64,000 nt of DNA from Rhizobium bangladeshense (GCF_017357245.1 NZ_CP071612.1:3413001-3477000); one strand, 5' to 3'. Numbered from the stretch's first letter, positions 44,321 to 52,769 are shown. The notes: a model not told the origin generated them from the letters alone. Translations and numbers: made by a program.

Positions 44321-45223
44321 TTATACCTTCTCGACTTCCGGCCGCCCGAGGATGCCGGTCGGCTTGAAGATCAACACGAAAGCCAGGATCGCAAAGGTCG
44401 CGACGTCCTTATAAGCGATGGTGAAGTATGCCGACCACAGCGACTCGATAAGGCCGATAAGCAGGCCGCCAAAAACGGCGCCGGGCAACGAGCCGATGCC
44501 GCCGAGAACGGCTGCGGTAAATGCCTTCACACCCGGCGTGAACCCGTCAGCGAACGAAGCGACGCCATAATACATCAGATACATCGTGCCGGCGACGGCA
44601 GCGAGCGCCGCACCCATGACGAAGGTGATCGAGATCGTTTGGTCGACATTGACGCCGAGCAGCGCCGCCATCTTGCGATCCTGTTCCGTGGCGCGCTGGG
44701 CGCGGCCGAGGGCGGTATGATTGACGATGTACCAGAAGACCGTCAGCAGCACCGCCGTGATCAAAATGATGATGATCTGCTTCAGTGACACCGAGATGTT
44801 GCCGAACTGGTAAACCGAGCTCACCATCGGCGGGATCGGCTTGTTGCGCGGCCCCTGAGTCACCTGGATGAAGTTGGACAGTACGATCGACATGCCGATC
44901 GCGGTGATCAGCGGCGCGAGGCGGAAGGATCCGCGCAGCGGACGGTATGCAACACGCTCGATCGTCCAATTCCACAAACTCGTCATCAGCATCGCGACCA
45001 CAAGCATCGCCAACAGCAAAATTGCCACAGGGAGACCTGCGAAGATGGATGTGAGGACGAGAAAGACGATAAGAGCGGCGAAACCACCGAGCATGAAAAT
45101 GTCGCCATGGGCGAAGTTGATCATGCCGATAATGCCATAAACCATCGTATAGCCAATAGCCACAAGGCCATAGATGGATCCGAGCGTCAGCCCATTGAAG
45201 AGCTGCTGGACGAAATACTCCAT
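44321..45223 (-). CDS. braD: Amino-acid ABC transporter permease BraD
   Basis: This 300-residue LivH-type permease starts MEYFVQQLFNGLTLGSIYGLVAIGYTMVYGIIGMINFAHG. The loop RATEQDRKMAALLGVNVDQTI and the end GGIGSLPGAVFGGLLIGLIESLW are family-typical. The ATG at 45223 is the family start; the frame is open to 45310. It leads the bra cluster. In R. leguminosarum the Bra system imports many amino acids, not only branched ones. Confidence 0.95.
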   Translation of the reverse strand: MEYFVQQLFNGLTLGSIYGLVAIGYTMVYGIIGMINFAHGDIFMLGGFAALIVFLVLTSIFAGLPVAILLLAMLVVAMLMTSLWNWTIERVAYRPLRGSFRLAPLITAIGMSIVLSNFIQVTQGPRNKPIPPMVSSVYQFGNISVSLKQIIIILITAVLLTVFWYIVNHTALGRAQRATEQDRKMAALLGVNVDQTISITFVMGAALAAVAGTMYLMYYGVASFADGFTPGVKAFTAAVLGGIGSLPGAVFGGLLIGLIESLWSAYFTIAYKDVATFAILAFVLIFKPTGILGRPEVEKV

Positions 45224-45756
45224 ATGTCGCTTTCCCCTGGATGCGAGCGGAAGACGCTGCACCTCTTTTTGGTTATTCGGCTCCCCATGCAGGGACCTCA
45301 TAGGCCGCATGCATAGCGGTTTCGTTGAAAATGTGAAGACAAAAAGGATTTACTCCAGCAGATTCTTGTTCGAACAGGCCGAAATGGTGCATTTTGAACC
45401 AAAATCCACAGAAAATCGGCAAAGACAGACCCATTTTTAGCCAAAACCTCGCCCCGGCTTAACCATCCAGCAATCGAACCTTCAATTTCCTGCGTCGCCT
45501 CCGGCGTAAGCTATTCCAGAAGATCAGAAGAAGGCGCAAATTCAGCCCCCGAGCCCTGACTTTTTGCGAATGGTATTTCACAAGCAAATGCCATGATCCT
45601 CGCCTGACAGCTGCGTGAACTTATGGTAGCATCTTCAATCTGCGTATCGGGGGTGCGGGACGCGGCGAGAACCACCATATCGAAATCTGGTGCGACAGGG
45701 ATGGTTGACGGACGAGCGACAGCGGGCGCTCGCCGCGCGGCGGACGGCAAAGGACA
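45224..45756. promoter_or_regulatory. Divergent region between braD and cysQ with two palindromes
   Basis: These 533 bp hold no gene I can support; a minus-strand open frame crossing the right part is the shadow of cysQ. Two palindromes stand out: TGTTCGAACA at 45367-45376 and ATTTTGAACCAAAAT at 45391-45405. They lie 144-182 bp upstream of braD, in an AT-richer stretch, and could be operators for the bra genes. Confidence 0.5.
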
Positions 45757-46554
45757 ATGCTGACGACATTTGAAAAGGCGGCGCTCGAAGCCGGTAGGGC
45801 CATCATCGCGGTCTTGCGCGAAGGCTTTCCCATTGCCATGAAGGCGGATGCAAGCCCGGTGACGGTCGCCGACGAGGAAGCTGAACGCATCATACTCGCC
45901 CATCTCGGCAGGGATTATCCCGATATACCCGTCGTGGCGGAAGAGTCGGTTGCGGCCGGCAAGGTGCCCGACATTCACGGCCGGGGCTTTTTTTTGGTCG
46001 ATCCCCTCGACGGCACCCGCGAATTCGTCGACGGACGGCACGAATTCACCGTCAATATAGCCTACATCGAGAACGGCGCCCCGGTCGCGGGGATCGTCTA
46101 TGCGCCGGCGCTCGGGCTCGCCTTCTGTGGGCAACGTGGCCGTGCCGAAAGGCTCGTCGTCACGGAGGACTTCATCATCGGGGCACGGACCGCAATCACC
46201 GTGCGCGAGCAGCCGGACGATCGGCTTGCGCTTGCAAGCCTTCGTCACAACAGCCCGGAGACGGGAACCTTCCTCGCCGATCACGCGATCTCCAAATGCA
46301 CCAATATCGGCTCCTCGCTGAAATTCTGCCTGCTGGCGGAGGGCAAGGCCGATGTCTATCCACGCTTCACCCGCACAATGGAATGGGACACCGCGGCCGG
46401 CGACGCGGTGCTGCGCGCCGCCGGGGGATCGACGGTGACGCTCGACGGAGCGCCGCTGACCTATGGCAAGACGGGAACGGCGGCGGATTTCGACTTCGCC
46501 AACCCGAACTTCATCTCCTGGGGCGGCAGGAAACGCGTGCTCGAGCCAGCGTGA
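45757..46554 (+). CDS. cysQ: 3'(2'),5'-bisphosphate nucleotidase CysQ
   Basis: This 265-residue member of the inositol-monophosphatase fold has the metal motifs EES (VVAEESVA), DPLDGTREFVDG and EWDTAAGDAVLRAAGG. It recycles PAP from sulfate assimilation to AMP. The segment GREFVDGRHEFTVNIAYIENGAPVAGIVYAP fits the CysQ group. It stands alone, divergent from the bra genes. Confidence 0.92.
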   Translation: MLTTFEKAALEAGRAIIAVLREGFPIAMKADASPVTVADEEAERIILAHLGRDYPDIPVVAEESVAAGKVPDIHGRGFFLVDPLDGTREFVDGRHEFTVNIAYIENGAPVAGIVYAPALGLAFCGQRGRAERLVVTEDFIIGARTAITVREQPDDRLALASLRHNSPETGTFLADHAISKCTNIGSSLKFCLLAEGKADVYPRFTRTMEWDTAAGDAVLRAAGGSTVTLDGAPLTYGKTGTAADFDFANPNFISWGGRKRVLEPA

Positions 46555-47192
46555 TCATCCGCGGGGAAGTCCGCAAATACTGTGATGGCGCGATACCGCT
46601 CATTATGATGTCCTGCACTTGTGGCGCCATGCACAAATGCCTTGGCGCGCAGCGCCCGTCGCGGCCCCTGCTATTAGTTCTCCAGAGATAATCCTGCAGC
46701 GATCGAAGCGCAAAGCAGACTGCCGCAGAATCGGCAGGTGATCAGCAACTGCCGAGTCGGGTCTTAACGAGGCCTCATCGAGCAATTTCGACCGCGTCGA
46801 TTCGGCCTTGATTTTGTCATATTGTGACACAGTTTGAGAACGGCCGAACATAAGCGGCGAAAAAATTCACGTCGGAATTCGTTAAAAATGCCGTATGCCA
46901 ACTGTCGGTCGCGTGTCGAAACAACACGGCGACAGACCCCTGGAAGCCCTCGCCAAAGGCCTAAAAACCTTGACGAAATTTCAATTCTTAACGAAATATC
47001 ATGAGCTTGCCTCAACTTAACGCATGTGCGAAAGATTTATTGCGATGCGATATTTCTCTGGACAGCATTACACAATTGTCGCATTTTTCCGTTTTAGTAG
47101 GGTTACCAACACCTGAGTGCAGCCCTGGTGACAGGGTAAACCATTGATCGCCTATTGCCGCCGCGCCCCTCGAAGACAACAGAGTACGATCC
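46555..47192. promoter_or_regulatory. Long leader region of the sugar transferase gene
   Basis: These 638 bp contain no convincing gene; small frames here lack family features. The right half is AT-rich. The palindrome TGTCA-N5-TGACA lies at 46815-46829, and CACAATTGTCGCATTTTTC lies near 47070. A long, complex upstream region is known for pssA of R. leguminosarum, which responds to several regulators. That this region is the same is an inference. Confidence 0.5.
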
Positions 47193-47918
47193 TTGAGCAT
47201 CACGGAATTAAACAACACCATTTCGACTGATTCCTTCCGGCCGAGCCGCCGCCAGCAGCCGAGCCTGAAGATTCAAACCCCTGTCATCCACAGCGATGCC
47301 TCCCAGGCGCCGTGGGTGGATCTCGCCCTGAAGCGGGCGTTCGACATAGTTTCATCGTTGAGCGCCCTCCTCGTCCTCGCCCCTTTCCTTCTCCTCGTCG
47401 CCCTGCTGATCAAGCTCGACAGCCCGGGACCGGTGCTGTTCAAGCAGACCCGCTGGGGTAAGAACTGCAAGGCCATCAAGGTCTACAAGTTCCGTTCCAT
47501 GCGCACCGATCTCTGCGATGTCTCGGGCGTTGCCCAGACGGTGAAGAACGACCCGCGCATCACCCGCATCGGCGCTATTCTGCGCCGCACTAACATCGAT
47601 GAGCTGCCGCAGTTGTTGAACGTGCTGTTGGGCGACATGTCGGTCGTCGGTCCTCGCTGCCATGCAATCGGCATGCGCGCCGGCGGCATGCTCTACGAAG
47701 AGCTGGTACCGGAATATCATCAACGCCACGCGATGCGCCCCGGTATGACCGGTCTTGCCCAGATGCGTGGCCTGCGTGGCCCGACCGATCGTCCCGCCAA
47801 GGCGCGCGCGCGCATCGCCTGTGATCTTTATTATGTCGGGAATTTCTCGATTTGGATGGATATGCGCATCATCGTCGGTACCGTCGTCTCTGAACTGACC
47901 GGCGGAAAAGGCTTCTAA
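47193..47918 (+). CDS. pssA: Exopolysaccharide sugar transferase (PssA/ExoY-like)
   Basis: This 241-residue bacterial sugar transferase starts the exopolysaccharide repeat unit by moving a sugar-1-phosphate onto undecaprenyl phosphate. Features are a membrane helix (FDIVSSLSALLVLAPFLLLVALLIKLDSPGPVLF), the KFRSMRTD motif, RIGAILRRTNIDELPQLLNVLLGDMSVVGPR and the end MRPGMTGLAQM. The usual VGPRP proline is replaced by cysteine (VGPRCH). The first 40 residues are a variable hydrophilic stretch. The symbol is given by resemblance to the rhizobial gene; other paralogues of this family exist. Confidence 0.88.
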   Translation: MSITELNNTISTDSFRPSRRQQPSLKIQTPVIHSDASQAPWVDLALKRAFDIVSSLSALLVLAPFLLLVALLIKLDSPGPVLFKQTRWGKNCKAIKVYKFRSMRTDLCDVSGVAQTVKNDPRITRIGAILRRTNIDELPQLLNVLLGDMSVVGPRCHAIGMRAGGMLYEELVPEYHQRHAMRPGMTGLAQMRGLRGPTDRPAKARARIACDLYYVGNFSIWMDMRIIVGTVVSELTGGKGF

Positions 47919-47930
47919 GCTTTTAGTGAG

Positions 47931-47964
47931 AAAGGACCGGCTGCCTCGGGGCAGCCGGTCCTTT
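47931..47964 (+). terminator. Terminator after the sugar transferase gene
   Basis: GGACCGGCTGCC and GGCAGCCGGTCC form a perfect 12-bp stem around TCGG, extended by flanking AAA and TTT. It begins 13 bp after the stop. Confidence 0.9.
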
Positions 47965-48461
47965 CCGGCGACCGCCTGCGTGCGGTTGACCGCATGGGAT
48001 TCGCGCATCGCGCTCTTCAAACAATCATCGACCATGTGCGACGAGGGAGCGAGAATGATCGCAGTCTCATCGCTGCTCTTGCCTGCCGTCGACAGCGCAG
48101 CTCTTCGATCTGGCGCCGGGCAAACGTTTCCGGCGAGCGATCTTCCGGATTGTTGTTCACGAGAGCTGGTCCAGAAGCTCGTACAGCTATAGAACATTGC
48201 CATTGGGCACTCCCGAGCCGACATGGACCTGTCTGAGAAGGCGAAAGTGTCTTGTTTCAGGCCAGTGTCGTGGCGCCGTCCCCCCCCGCAAACGATCCCT
48301 CCTTGCAGATGATCGCTTCATCGGCGTCACCAATCTGCTGCAATGAAAAGGATCGACGCGCCTTTGAAAGCCGGCGACCTTTGGGGCCAATTGCTGATCC
48401 GGTCGTTCATTCACCGGCGGCAGCGGGCATCTAAATTTGTTATCAAAGTCTTACGTTGGGC
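47965..48461. other. Intergenic region between pssA-like gene and sciP
   Basis: About 500 bp hold several short frames without recognisable features. It includes a run of C at about 48281-48290. I see no RNA gene or repeat. The right end is AT-rich and leads into the CtrA-box-like site. Confidence 0.45.
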
Positions 48462-48476
48462 TTAGGCAATTTTTAA
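48462..48476 (+). promoter_or_regulatory. CtrA-box-like site upstream of sciP
   Basis: TTAG-N7-TTAA (with the final half in TTTTAAATG) differs by one base from the CtrA consensus TTAA-N7-TTAA. It lies 52 bp before the sciP start. In Caulobacter sciP is activated by CtrA, which supports the reading. Confidence 0.55.
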
Positions 48477-48527
48477 ATGTGGCAGGCTAGAGTGGCGCTC
48501 GTGGTCTTGCGTTGTGTAGAGAGTCCA

Positions 48528-48803
48528 ATGACCGAAATGATACGTCCCCGAGTGAAATATGTCATCGGCCCCGATGGCAGCCCCCTGACCATCGCCGATC
48601 TTCCGCCGCCCAATACGCGGCGCTGGGTGATCCGCCGCAAGGCAGAGGTTGTCGCGGCAGTGCGCGGTGGCCTGTTGAGCTTGGAAGAGGCCTGCGAGCG
48701 TTACACGCTCACGGTCGAAGAGTTCCTTTCCTGGCAGTCGTCGATCAACAGCCATGGCCTGGCTGGCTTGCGCACCACCCGCATCCAGCAATACCGCCAC
48801 TGA
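48528..48803 (+). CDS. sciP: SciP-type CtrA inhibitor (DUF1153)
   Basis: This 91-residue helix-turn-helix protein is nearly identical in its core to Caulobacter SciP: YVIGPDGSPLTIADLPPPNTRRWVIRRKAEVVAAVRGG, then LSLEEACERYTLTVEEFLSWQ and GLAGLRTTRIQQYR. SciP binds CtrA and blocks activation of CtrA-dependent promoters in G1 phase. The ATG at 48528 fits the family; the frame is open from 48477. A GAGTC methylation site lies just before the start (48521-48525). ctrA lies 2 kb downstream. Confidence 0.95.
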   Translation: MTEMIRPRVKYVIGPDGSPLTIADLPPPNTRRWVIRRKAEVVAAVRGGLLSLEEACERYTLTVEEFLSWQSSINSHGLAGLRTTRIQQYRH

Positions 48804-48823
48804 TCGCACGCCATCGTCGACAT

Positions 48824-49291
48824 TTATTTCGGGCCGGACGCATCTCCCATCAGGGAATGAAGAAGGCCCGAAATTATTGACGAGGCGGCGTAGCACCAAA
48901 GGCCAGGCTGCGTGAACGCATCCGCCAACCCCGTTGTCTTCGCCGCAGCAATAACGATCGCGACAAGCAGCACGTCCATCATTGACCACTTGGACAGATG
49001 CGGCACGACGCGACGATAGAACAGGCTCCCGGCCCCGCCGCCGGCAGCCGTCGCTTCCGCCGCGATCCCGATCATCTTCAGAAGCGGAAGCACGATTGAG
49101 ACCAGCGCAACGATCGCCGCCAGCAGCGCATCGCCGCCTTGCCAGAGCGAGACGACGATTTCGATGAGCGACGGAGTCTGATCGAAGAAATAAAGCGTCT
49201 CGAAACGAACCAGCGGTAAGATGAGCCCGAGTGCCAGGAGGAACGGCGCCGCAACGAGAAGAGCGGGACGGACGATCGAAAGCGCTCTCAT
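48824..49291 (-). CDS. PqiA-like (paraquat-inducible protein A) membrane protein
   Basis: This 155-residue protein has four predicted membrane helices and the PqiA-family segments LILPLVRFETLYFF, SLIEIVVSLWQGGDALLAAIVALVSIVLPLLK and YRRVVPHLSKWSMMDVLLVAIVI. It is one PqiA unit, whereas E. coli PqiA has two and a zinc-ribbon N-terminus that is missing here. PqiA proteins work in envelope lipid handling. The 3' end carries a 10-bp inverted repeat (48826-48835 and 48865-48874). Confidence 0.87.
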   Translation of the reverse strand: MRALSIVRPALLVAAPFLLALGLILPLVRFETLYFFDQTPSLIEIVVSLWQGGDALLAAIVALVSIVLPLLKMIGIAAEATAAGGGAGSLFYRRVVPHLSKWSMMDVLLVAIVIAAAKTTGLADAFTQPGLWCYAASSIISGLLHSLMGDASGPK

Positions 49292-49425
49292 TGCCCAGAG
49301 GCTCGTGTCGATCCGATATTTTCCATGAACACTGTGTCTCCCTCAGGAATGATTTCGCCGGCTTGGCACGGCCGCGCCGCCGTGTCACCGTCGGCGGCAA
49401 TAATATCTGTGTACGAGGTAAGGCG

Positions 49426-49704
49426 ATGGACATTCGAAATGAAGAAGGCCGCTCCGGCGGCCGTTATGCCGCCGAGGTCGAGGGGCACGAGGCGGAGATG
49501 ACCTATTCGCGCGCGTCGCCGAAGCTCGTCATCATCGATCATACGGCGGTTCCCGACGCCTTGCGCGGCAAGGGCGTCGGCCAGGCATTGGCGCTTCATG
49601 CAGTGGAAGCGGCTCGCGCGGGCGGCTGGAAGATCATCCCGCTCTGCCCTTTCTTCAAGGCGCAAGCGCAACGCCACCCGGAATGGCAGGATGTCGTGAA
49701 CTGA
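49426..49704 (+). CDS. Small GNAT-like acetyltransferase (YjdJ/NATD1 type)
   Basis: This 92-residue protein is a minimal acetyltransferase fold. The segment KLVIIDHTAVPDALRGKGVGQALALHAVEAARAGGWKIIPLCPFFKAQAQRHPEW carries the acetyl-CoA-binding RGKGVG loop and the conserved CPF segment of the family. The ATG at 49426 follows a GAGGTAAGG ribosome site. The natural substrate is unknown. It is divergent from the PqiA-like gene. Confidence 0.88.
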   Translation: MDIRNEEGRSGGRYAAEVEGHEAEMTYSRASPKLVIIDHTAVPDALRGKGVGQALALHAVEAARAGGWKIIPLCPFFKAQAQRHPEWQDVVN

Positions 49705-49768
49705 TGCCGTGGCCTGAAGCAGATGAGGTTTGGGCGACGACATTCAGACGTAAAAGGCGAAACACCAA

Positions 49769-49809
49769 AAGCCATGTATGACGGACAGCGCGCCCGTCAT
49801 ACATGGCTT
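49769..49809. terminator. Strong bidirectional terminator hairpin
   Basis: AAGCCATGTATGACGG (49769-49784) and CCGTCATACATGGCTT (49794-49809) form a perfect 16-bp stem with a 9-base loop. It lies between the convergent acetyltransferase and FliJ-like genes. On the minus strand it is followed by a short T run, so it best fits termination of the FliJ-like gene. Confidence 0.85.
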
Positions 49810-49854
49810 CTCTCTGGCGATCCTCAGGCGCCGAAGCCGGCGCCCGTTTGTTTT

Positions 49855-50205
49855 TTAGGCCCTGGCGCGGGCGCCGCTGTCCCGTTCTTCCAGCGCCGTC
49901 GCCCTTGCATATTCCGCCTGCATCTCCTCGAGCGCCATTTCCAGCGCCTCTTCCTGCATCTTCAGTTCCTTGATCGAAACCTGCAGGTTGTCGGCCCGCT
50001 GACGCGCAGCCTTGGCGAAGGTCGGATAAGCAAAGTGATTCGGGTCTGATATTCCGGACTTCTTTTCCTCGACGACGATCTGGCTCTCCAGATCCTTCGT
50101 CATCCGTTCGAATTCGGACATCATCATCTGCAATTGCTGCAATTGACGTCGTTTTTCGTTCACCTGAAACTCCTTCAGGCGGACGAGACTTTCTCGCGAC
50201 TTCAT
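49855..50205 (-). CDS. FliJ-like coiled-coil protein upstream of ctrA
   Basis: This 116-residue protein is almost entirely heptad-rich helix: KSRESLVRLKEFQVNEKRRQLQQLQMMMSEFERMTKDL, then KAARQRADNLQVSIKELKMQEEALEMALEEMQAEY. Its size and the R-L-K-E-F-x-V-x-E-K-R-R-Q start fit the flagellar export chaperone FliJ, and rhizobial homologues next to ctrA are often so labelled. No other flagellar gene is adjacent, so the flagellar role is inferred. The ATG at 50205 has a GGGAG site 8 bp upstream. Confidence 0.78.
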   Translation of the reverse strand: MKSRESLVRLKEFQVNEKRRQLQQLQMMMSEFERMTKDLESQIVVEEKKSGISDPNHFAYPTFAKAARQRADNLQVSIKELKMQEEALEMALEEMQAEYARATALEERDSGARARA

Positions 50206-50640
50206 ACGCATTACTCCCGTGATGCGAGACCCCGGCTCAACTTGAAACCGCCCTGCGCGCCGCTTTGACACGGTTTGCTAAAAAATTTCCTGCGATATTA
50301 ACAAAAACCTACCGCTGGTAACCTTTCGTTTACGGGCATCGTTAATGATAGGCCCGATGATTTAAGGCTCGGTAAATGCCGCGGCAGGAATTCCGAACCT
50401 TTTCATTGGTGAGTCGGATGAATCAATTAGCGCTGTTTCTTCATGTTAAACTTGAGGACGCCTTTTTGAGATTCCTATTGGAAAACAGAGAAATGGAAAA
50501 ATTATTTAATAAATTCGATACTCCTTGCCAGAGTGAATTAGAATTTGTTAACCATTTCGTGGCAGCTTCCAAATCACGTAGCTTATTCGGTATCGTGTAG
50601 GGGGCCAGACCACCTTTCGGCGGCGGTAAAGGGGATAATT
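50206..50640. promoter_or_regulatory. ctrA promoter region with GANTC cluster and CtrA half-site
   Basis: This 435-bp AT-rich gap lies between the FliJ-like gene and ctrA. It has three GANTC sites within 64 bp (50411-50415, 50420-50424, 50470-50474), the target of the CcrM methylase. TTAACCAT at 50548-50555 equals the CtrA half-site known from the Caulobacter ctrA P1 promoter. A 74-codon frame at 50376-50600 is AT-rich, has no ribosome site and is judged non-coding. Confidence 0.7.
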
Positions 50641-51342
50641 ATGCGGGTACTTCTCATCGAGGATGATAGCGCTACGGCGCAGAGCATCGAGTTGATGCTG
50701 AAATCAGAGAGTTTTAATGTTTATACCACCGATCTCGGTGAAGAAGGCGTCGATCTGGGCAAGCTTTATGATTACGACATCATCCTGCTCGATCTGAATC
50801 TGCCTGACATGTCCGGATATGAAGTGCTCCGCACTCTCCGGCTGTCCAAGGTCAAGACACCGATCCTCATTCTGTCGGGCATGGCCGGCATCGAAGACAA
50901 GGTTCGTGGCCTCGGCTTCGGCGCCGACGACTATATGACCAAGCCGTTCCACAAAGACGAGCTCGTCGCCCGCATCCATGCCATCGTCCGCCGCTCTAAA
51001 GGCCACGCCCAGTCGGTCATCATGACGGGCGAGTTGATCGTCAACCTCGACGCAAAGACTGTCGAAGTCGGCGGCCAGCGCGTCCACCTGACGGGCAAGG
51101 AATACCAGATGCTGGAGCTGCTTTCGCTCCGCAAGGGCACCACCCTCACCAAGGAAATGTTCCTGAACCACCTTTATGGCGGCATGGACGAGCCGGAACT
51201 GAAGATCATCGACGTCTTCATCTGCAAGCTTCGCAAGAAACTCGCCAACGCCGCCGGCGGTGCCAACTATATCGAGACCGTTTGGGGCCGTGGCTACGTT
51301 CTTCGCGAGCCGGATGGCACCGAATATGCGGAAACCGCTTGA
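50641..51342 (+). CDS. ctrA: Cell-cycle master regulator CtrA
   Basis: This 233-residue OmpR-family regulator has the phosphosite D51 ([22 protein letters not shown]), the lysine of YMTKPF, and a winged-helix output domain ([54 protein letters not shown]). The C-terminal [16 protein letters not shown] may include the degradation signal, which ends in two alanines in Caulobacter and in TA here. The ATG at 50641 with an AGGGGAT site is the family start. CtrA controls division, DNA replication and envelope genes. Confidence 0.98.
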   Translation: MRVLLIEDDSATAQSIELMLKSESFNVYTTDLGEEGVDLGKLYDYDIILLDLNLPDMSGYEVLRTLRLSKVKTPILILSGMAGIEDKVRGLGFGADDYMTKPFHKDELVARIHAIVRRSKGHAQSVIMTGELIVNLDAKTVEVGGQRVHLTGKEYQMLELLSLRKGTTLTKEMFLNHLYGGMDEPELKIIDVFICKLRKKLANAAGGANYIETVWGRGYVLREPDGTEYAETA

Positions 51343-51369
51343 TCTTCCGATTCCCCTTATCGGATGACG

Positions 51370-51398
51370 AAATCCCGCCCTTCCCGGCGGGATTTTTC
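51370..51398 (+). terminator. Terminator after ctrA
   Basis: AAATCCCGCC and GGCGGGATTT form a 10-bp stem around six bases and run into TTTTCG. It begins 27 bp after the ctrA stop. Confidence 0.88.
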
Positions 51399-51518
51399 GT
51401 TTCAGCTTCGCCGGCTAAAACGTCGAGGTCCATCCAGATGCTGGACAGGTCGATATCTTGATAAAGCCCGGAGTTCGGCTGCGTTTGGGCGGCCGATACG
51501 GTCGGAAAGAAACTGCGC

Positions 51519-51881
51519 TCAGGCAGCGATCGCGCGGTTTCCAAAGACGGCGGTCAGGATCTTGCGATCGAAGGGCTTCAGCAGGAAATCGGTGGCGCCG
51601 GCTCTCTTACCCGCCATCAGCTTCTTTAGGTCAGCCTCGATGACGCAGTAATAGATCTTGACCTCCTTGCCGCCGTCCATGGCGCGGATGGCCGCGATGA
51701 GGTCAAGCGCGCCCTCCATGCCGGAATCGACGATCAGATATTCCGGCAGCTCCGCTTGGCAGTGCTGCAGCGCCTCGGCGGCATTGGAGGCTTCGCTGAC
51801 GAGAAAGTCGAGTTCGGAGAGAATGCGCTTCCCGACCTTGCGGACGATGTCCGAATTATCGGTGATCATGAACCTTTGCAT
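51519..51881 (-). CDS. Single-domain response regulator between ctrA and chpT
   Basis: This 120-residue protein is a lone receiver. The acidic pocket is D8 and D11 (MITDNSD), the phosphosite is D52 (YLIVDSGMEG), and the conserved lysine is K102 (FLLKPFD). It has no output domain. It is not clearly DivK or CpdR. The ATG at 51881 has an AAGGAG site. It follows chpT in the same direction, 120 bp away. As ChpT passes phosphate to receivers, this protein is a candidate partner or phosphate sink, which is an inference. Confidence 0.88.
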   Translation of the reverse strand: MQRFMITDNSDIVRKVGKRILSELDFLVSEASNAAEALQHCQAELPEYLIVDSGMEGALDLIAAIRAMDGGKEVKIYYCVIEADLKKLMAGKRAGATDFLLKPFDRKILTAVFGNRAIAA

Positions 51882-52000
51882 GGCCGCTCCTTTTCCCCGC
51901 ATTCGTCGCAGCGATGGGTCTCCTACAACCTAAGAGAATAGGTCCATCAGGCTAAAGAATCGTTACCAGACGAGCGCAAACGCCCCTCCGTGCGCCGAAT

Positions 52001-52648
52001 TCAGACCGTAGCAACCACCGCCGTGAACACCAGTTCGTCCGGGCTTGCACTGTGATCGAGCGCCATTCCGCACTCCTCGGCCAGGAGCACCGTATAATAA
52101 GGCTGGATCGAATGGGCGTCGATCGCCTCCTCGATCGTGCCGGTCGATATCTCCACGAACTTCGGTGGCAAACGCATCAGCTTGCCTTTCGCCGTGAGTT
52201 TGAACTTGGCGTCGAATTCCGGATTTTCGAGCGTCACCTCGAGCACGCCGCCGCGCGGAATGGCGGAATAGGCGACGAGGAAGAGGTTGAGCAGCAGCTT
52301 GACGCGGTTTTTGGCGACGATGGCCCGCGGTCCGTTCCAGATCACCTCCGTCTTCTTCTCCGCAAGCGCAAAATCTTTGGCGGCCCGCTCGGCCTCGCCG
52401 GTATCGATCGAGGCGCCGACGGAACCAGACGCACCGAAGGCGAGGCGCGCGAATTTCAAGCGGACGGAAGCGTTGAGCGCGCTGGTGCGGATCAGATCCA
52501 TTGCATCGGAATCAGCGCCGCCTTCATCCAGGAGTTCCAGGCCGTTGTTGATCGCGCCGACGGGCGAAATGACATCGTGGCAAACGCGGCTGCAGAGAAG
52601 CGCGGCCAGATCGGGGCCGGACAGGGTGAGGTTAGGGTTCTTGGACAT
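52001..52648 (-). CDS. chpT: Histidine phosphotransferase ChpT
   Basis: This 215-residue protein has a dimerising helical hairpin with the phosphohistidine H24 in LCSRVCHDVISPVGAINNGLELL and a degenerate ATPase-like domain. ChpT carries phosphate from the CckA kinase to CtrA and CpdR. Two adjacent ATGs (52651 and 52648) follow AGGAGA; the second gives the better spacing. It is divergent from eipA, and a CtrA-box-like site lies between them. Confidence 0.94.
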   Translation of the reverse strand: MSKNPNLTLSGPDLAALLCSRVCHDVISPVGAINNGLELLDEGGADSDAMDLIRTSALNASVRLKFARLAFGASGSVGASIDTGEAERAAKDFALAEKKTEVIWNGPRAIVAKNRVKLLLNLFLVAYSAIPRGGVLEVTLENPEFDAKFKLTAKGKLMRLPPKFVEISTGTIEEAIDAHSIQPYYTVLLAEECGMALDHSASPDELVFTAVVATV

Positions 52649-52752
52649 CATCGTCTCCTGAGGGGCGGCAATCTCATCGCGCCCGCAAATATGCTTCATC
52701 AAAATTGCGCGAAGTTTGCGATCATACTCGGTGCCATAATGACACCATATTT

Positions 52753-52769
52753 GGTAAACCGATTGTTAA
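52753..52769 (-). promoter_or_regulatory. CtrA-box-like site between chpT and eipA
   Basis: On the minus strand TTAA-CAATCGG-TTTACC matches TTAA-N7-TTAACC at all but one position. It lies 105 bp before chpT and 75 bp before eipA. CtrA is reported to activate eipA directly in Brucella, so control of eipA, and perhaps chpT, is likely. Confidence 0.68.

Noticed and set aside
45511..46284. A minus-strand frame of 257 codons over cysQ
   Set aside because: It is the antisense shadow of cysQ, which has all the family motifs.
47919..48527. A small gene or RNA between pssA-like gene and sciP
   Set aside because: Short frames have no ribosome sites or family features, and I see no tRNA-like or other structured RNA beyond the terminator.
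50376..50600. A 74-codon plus-strand frame upstream of ctrA
   Set aside because: It is AT-rich, lacks a ribosome site and overlaps GANTC sites and the CtrA half-site, so it fits promoter DNA.
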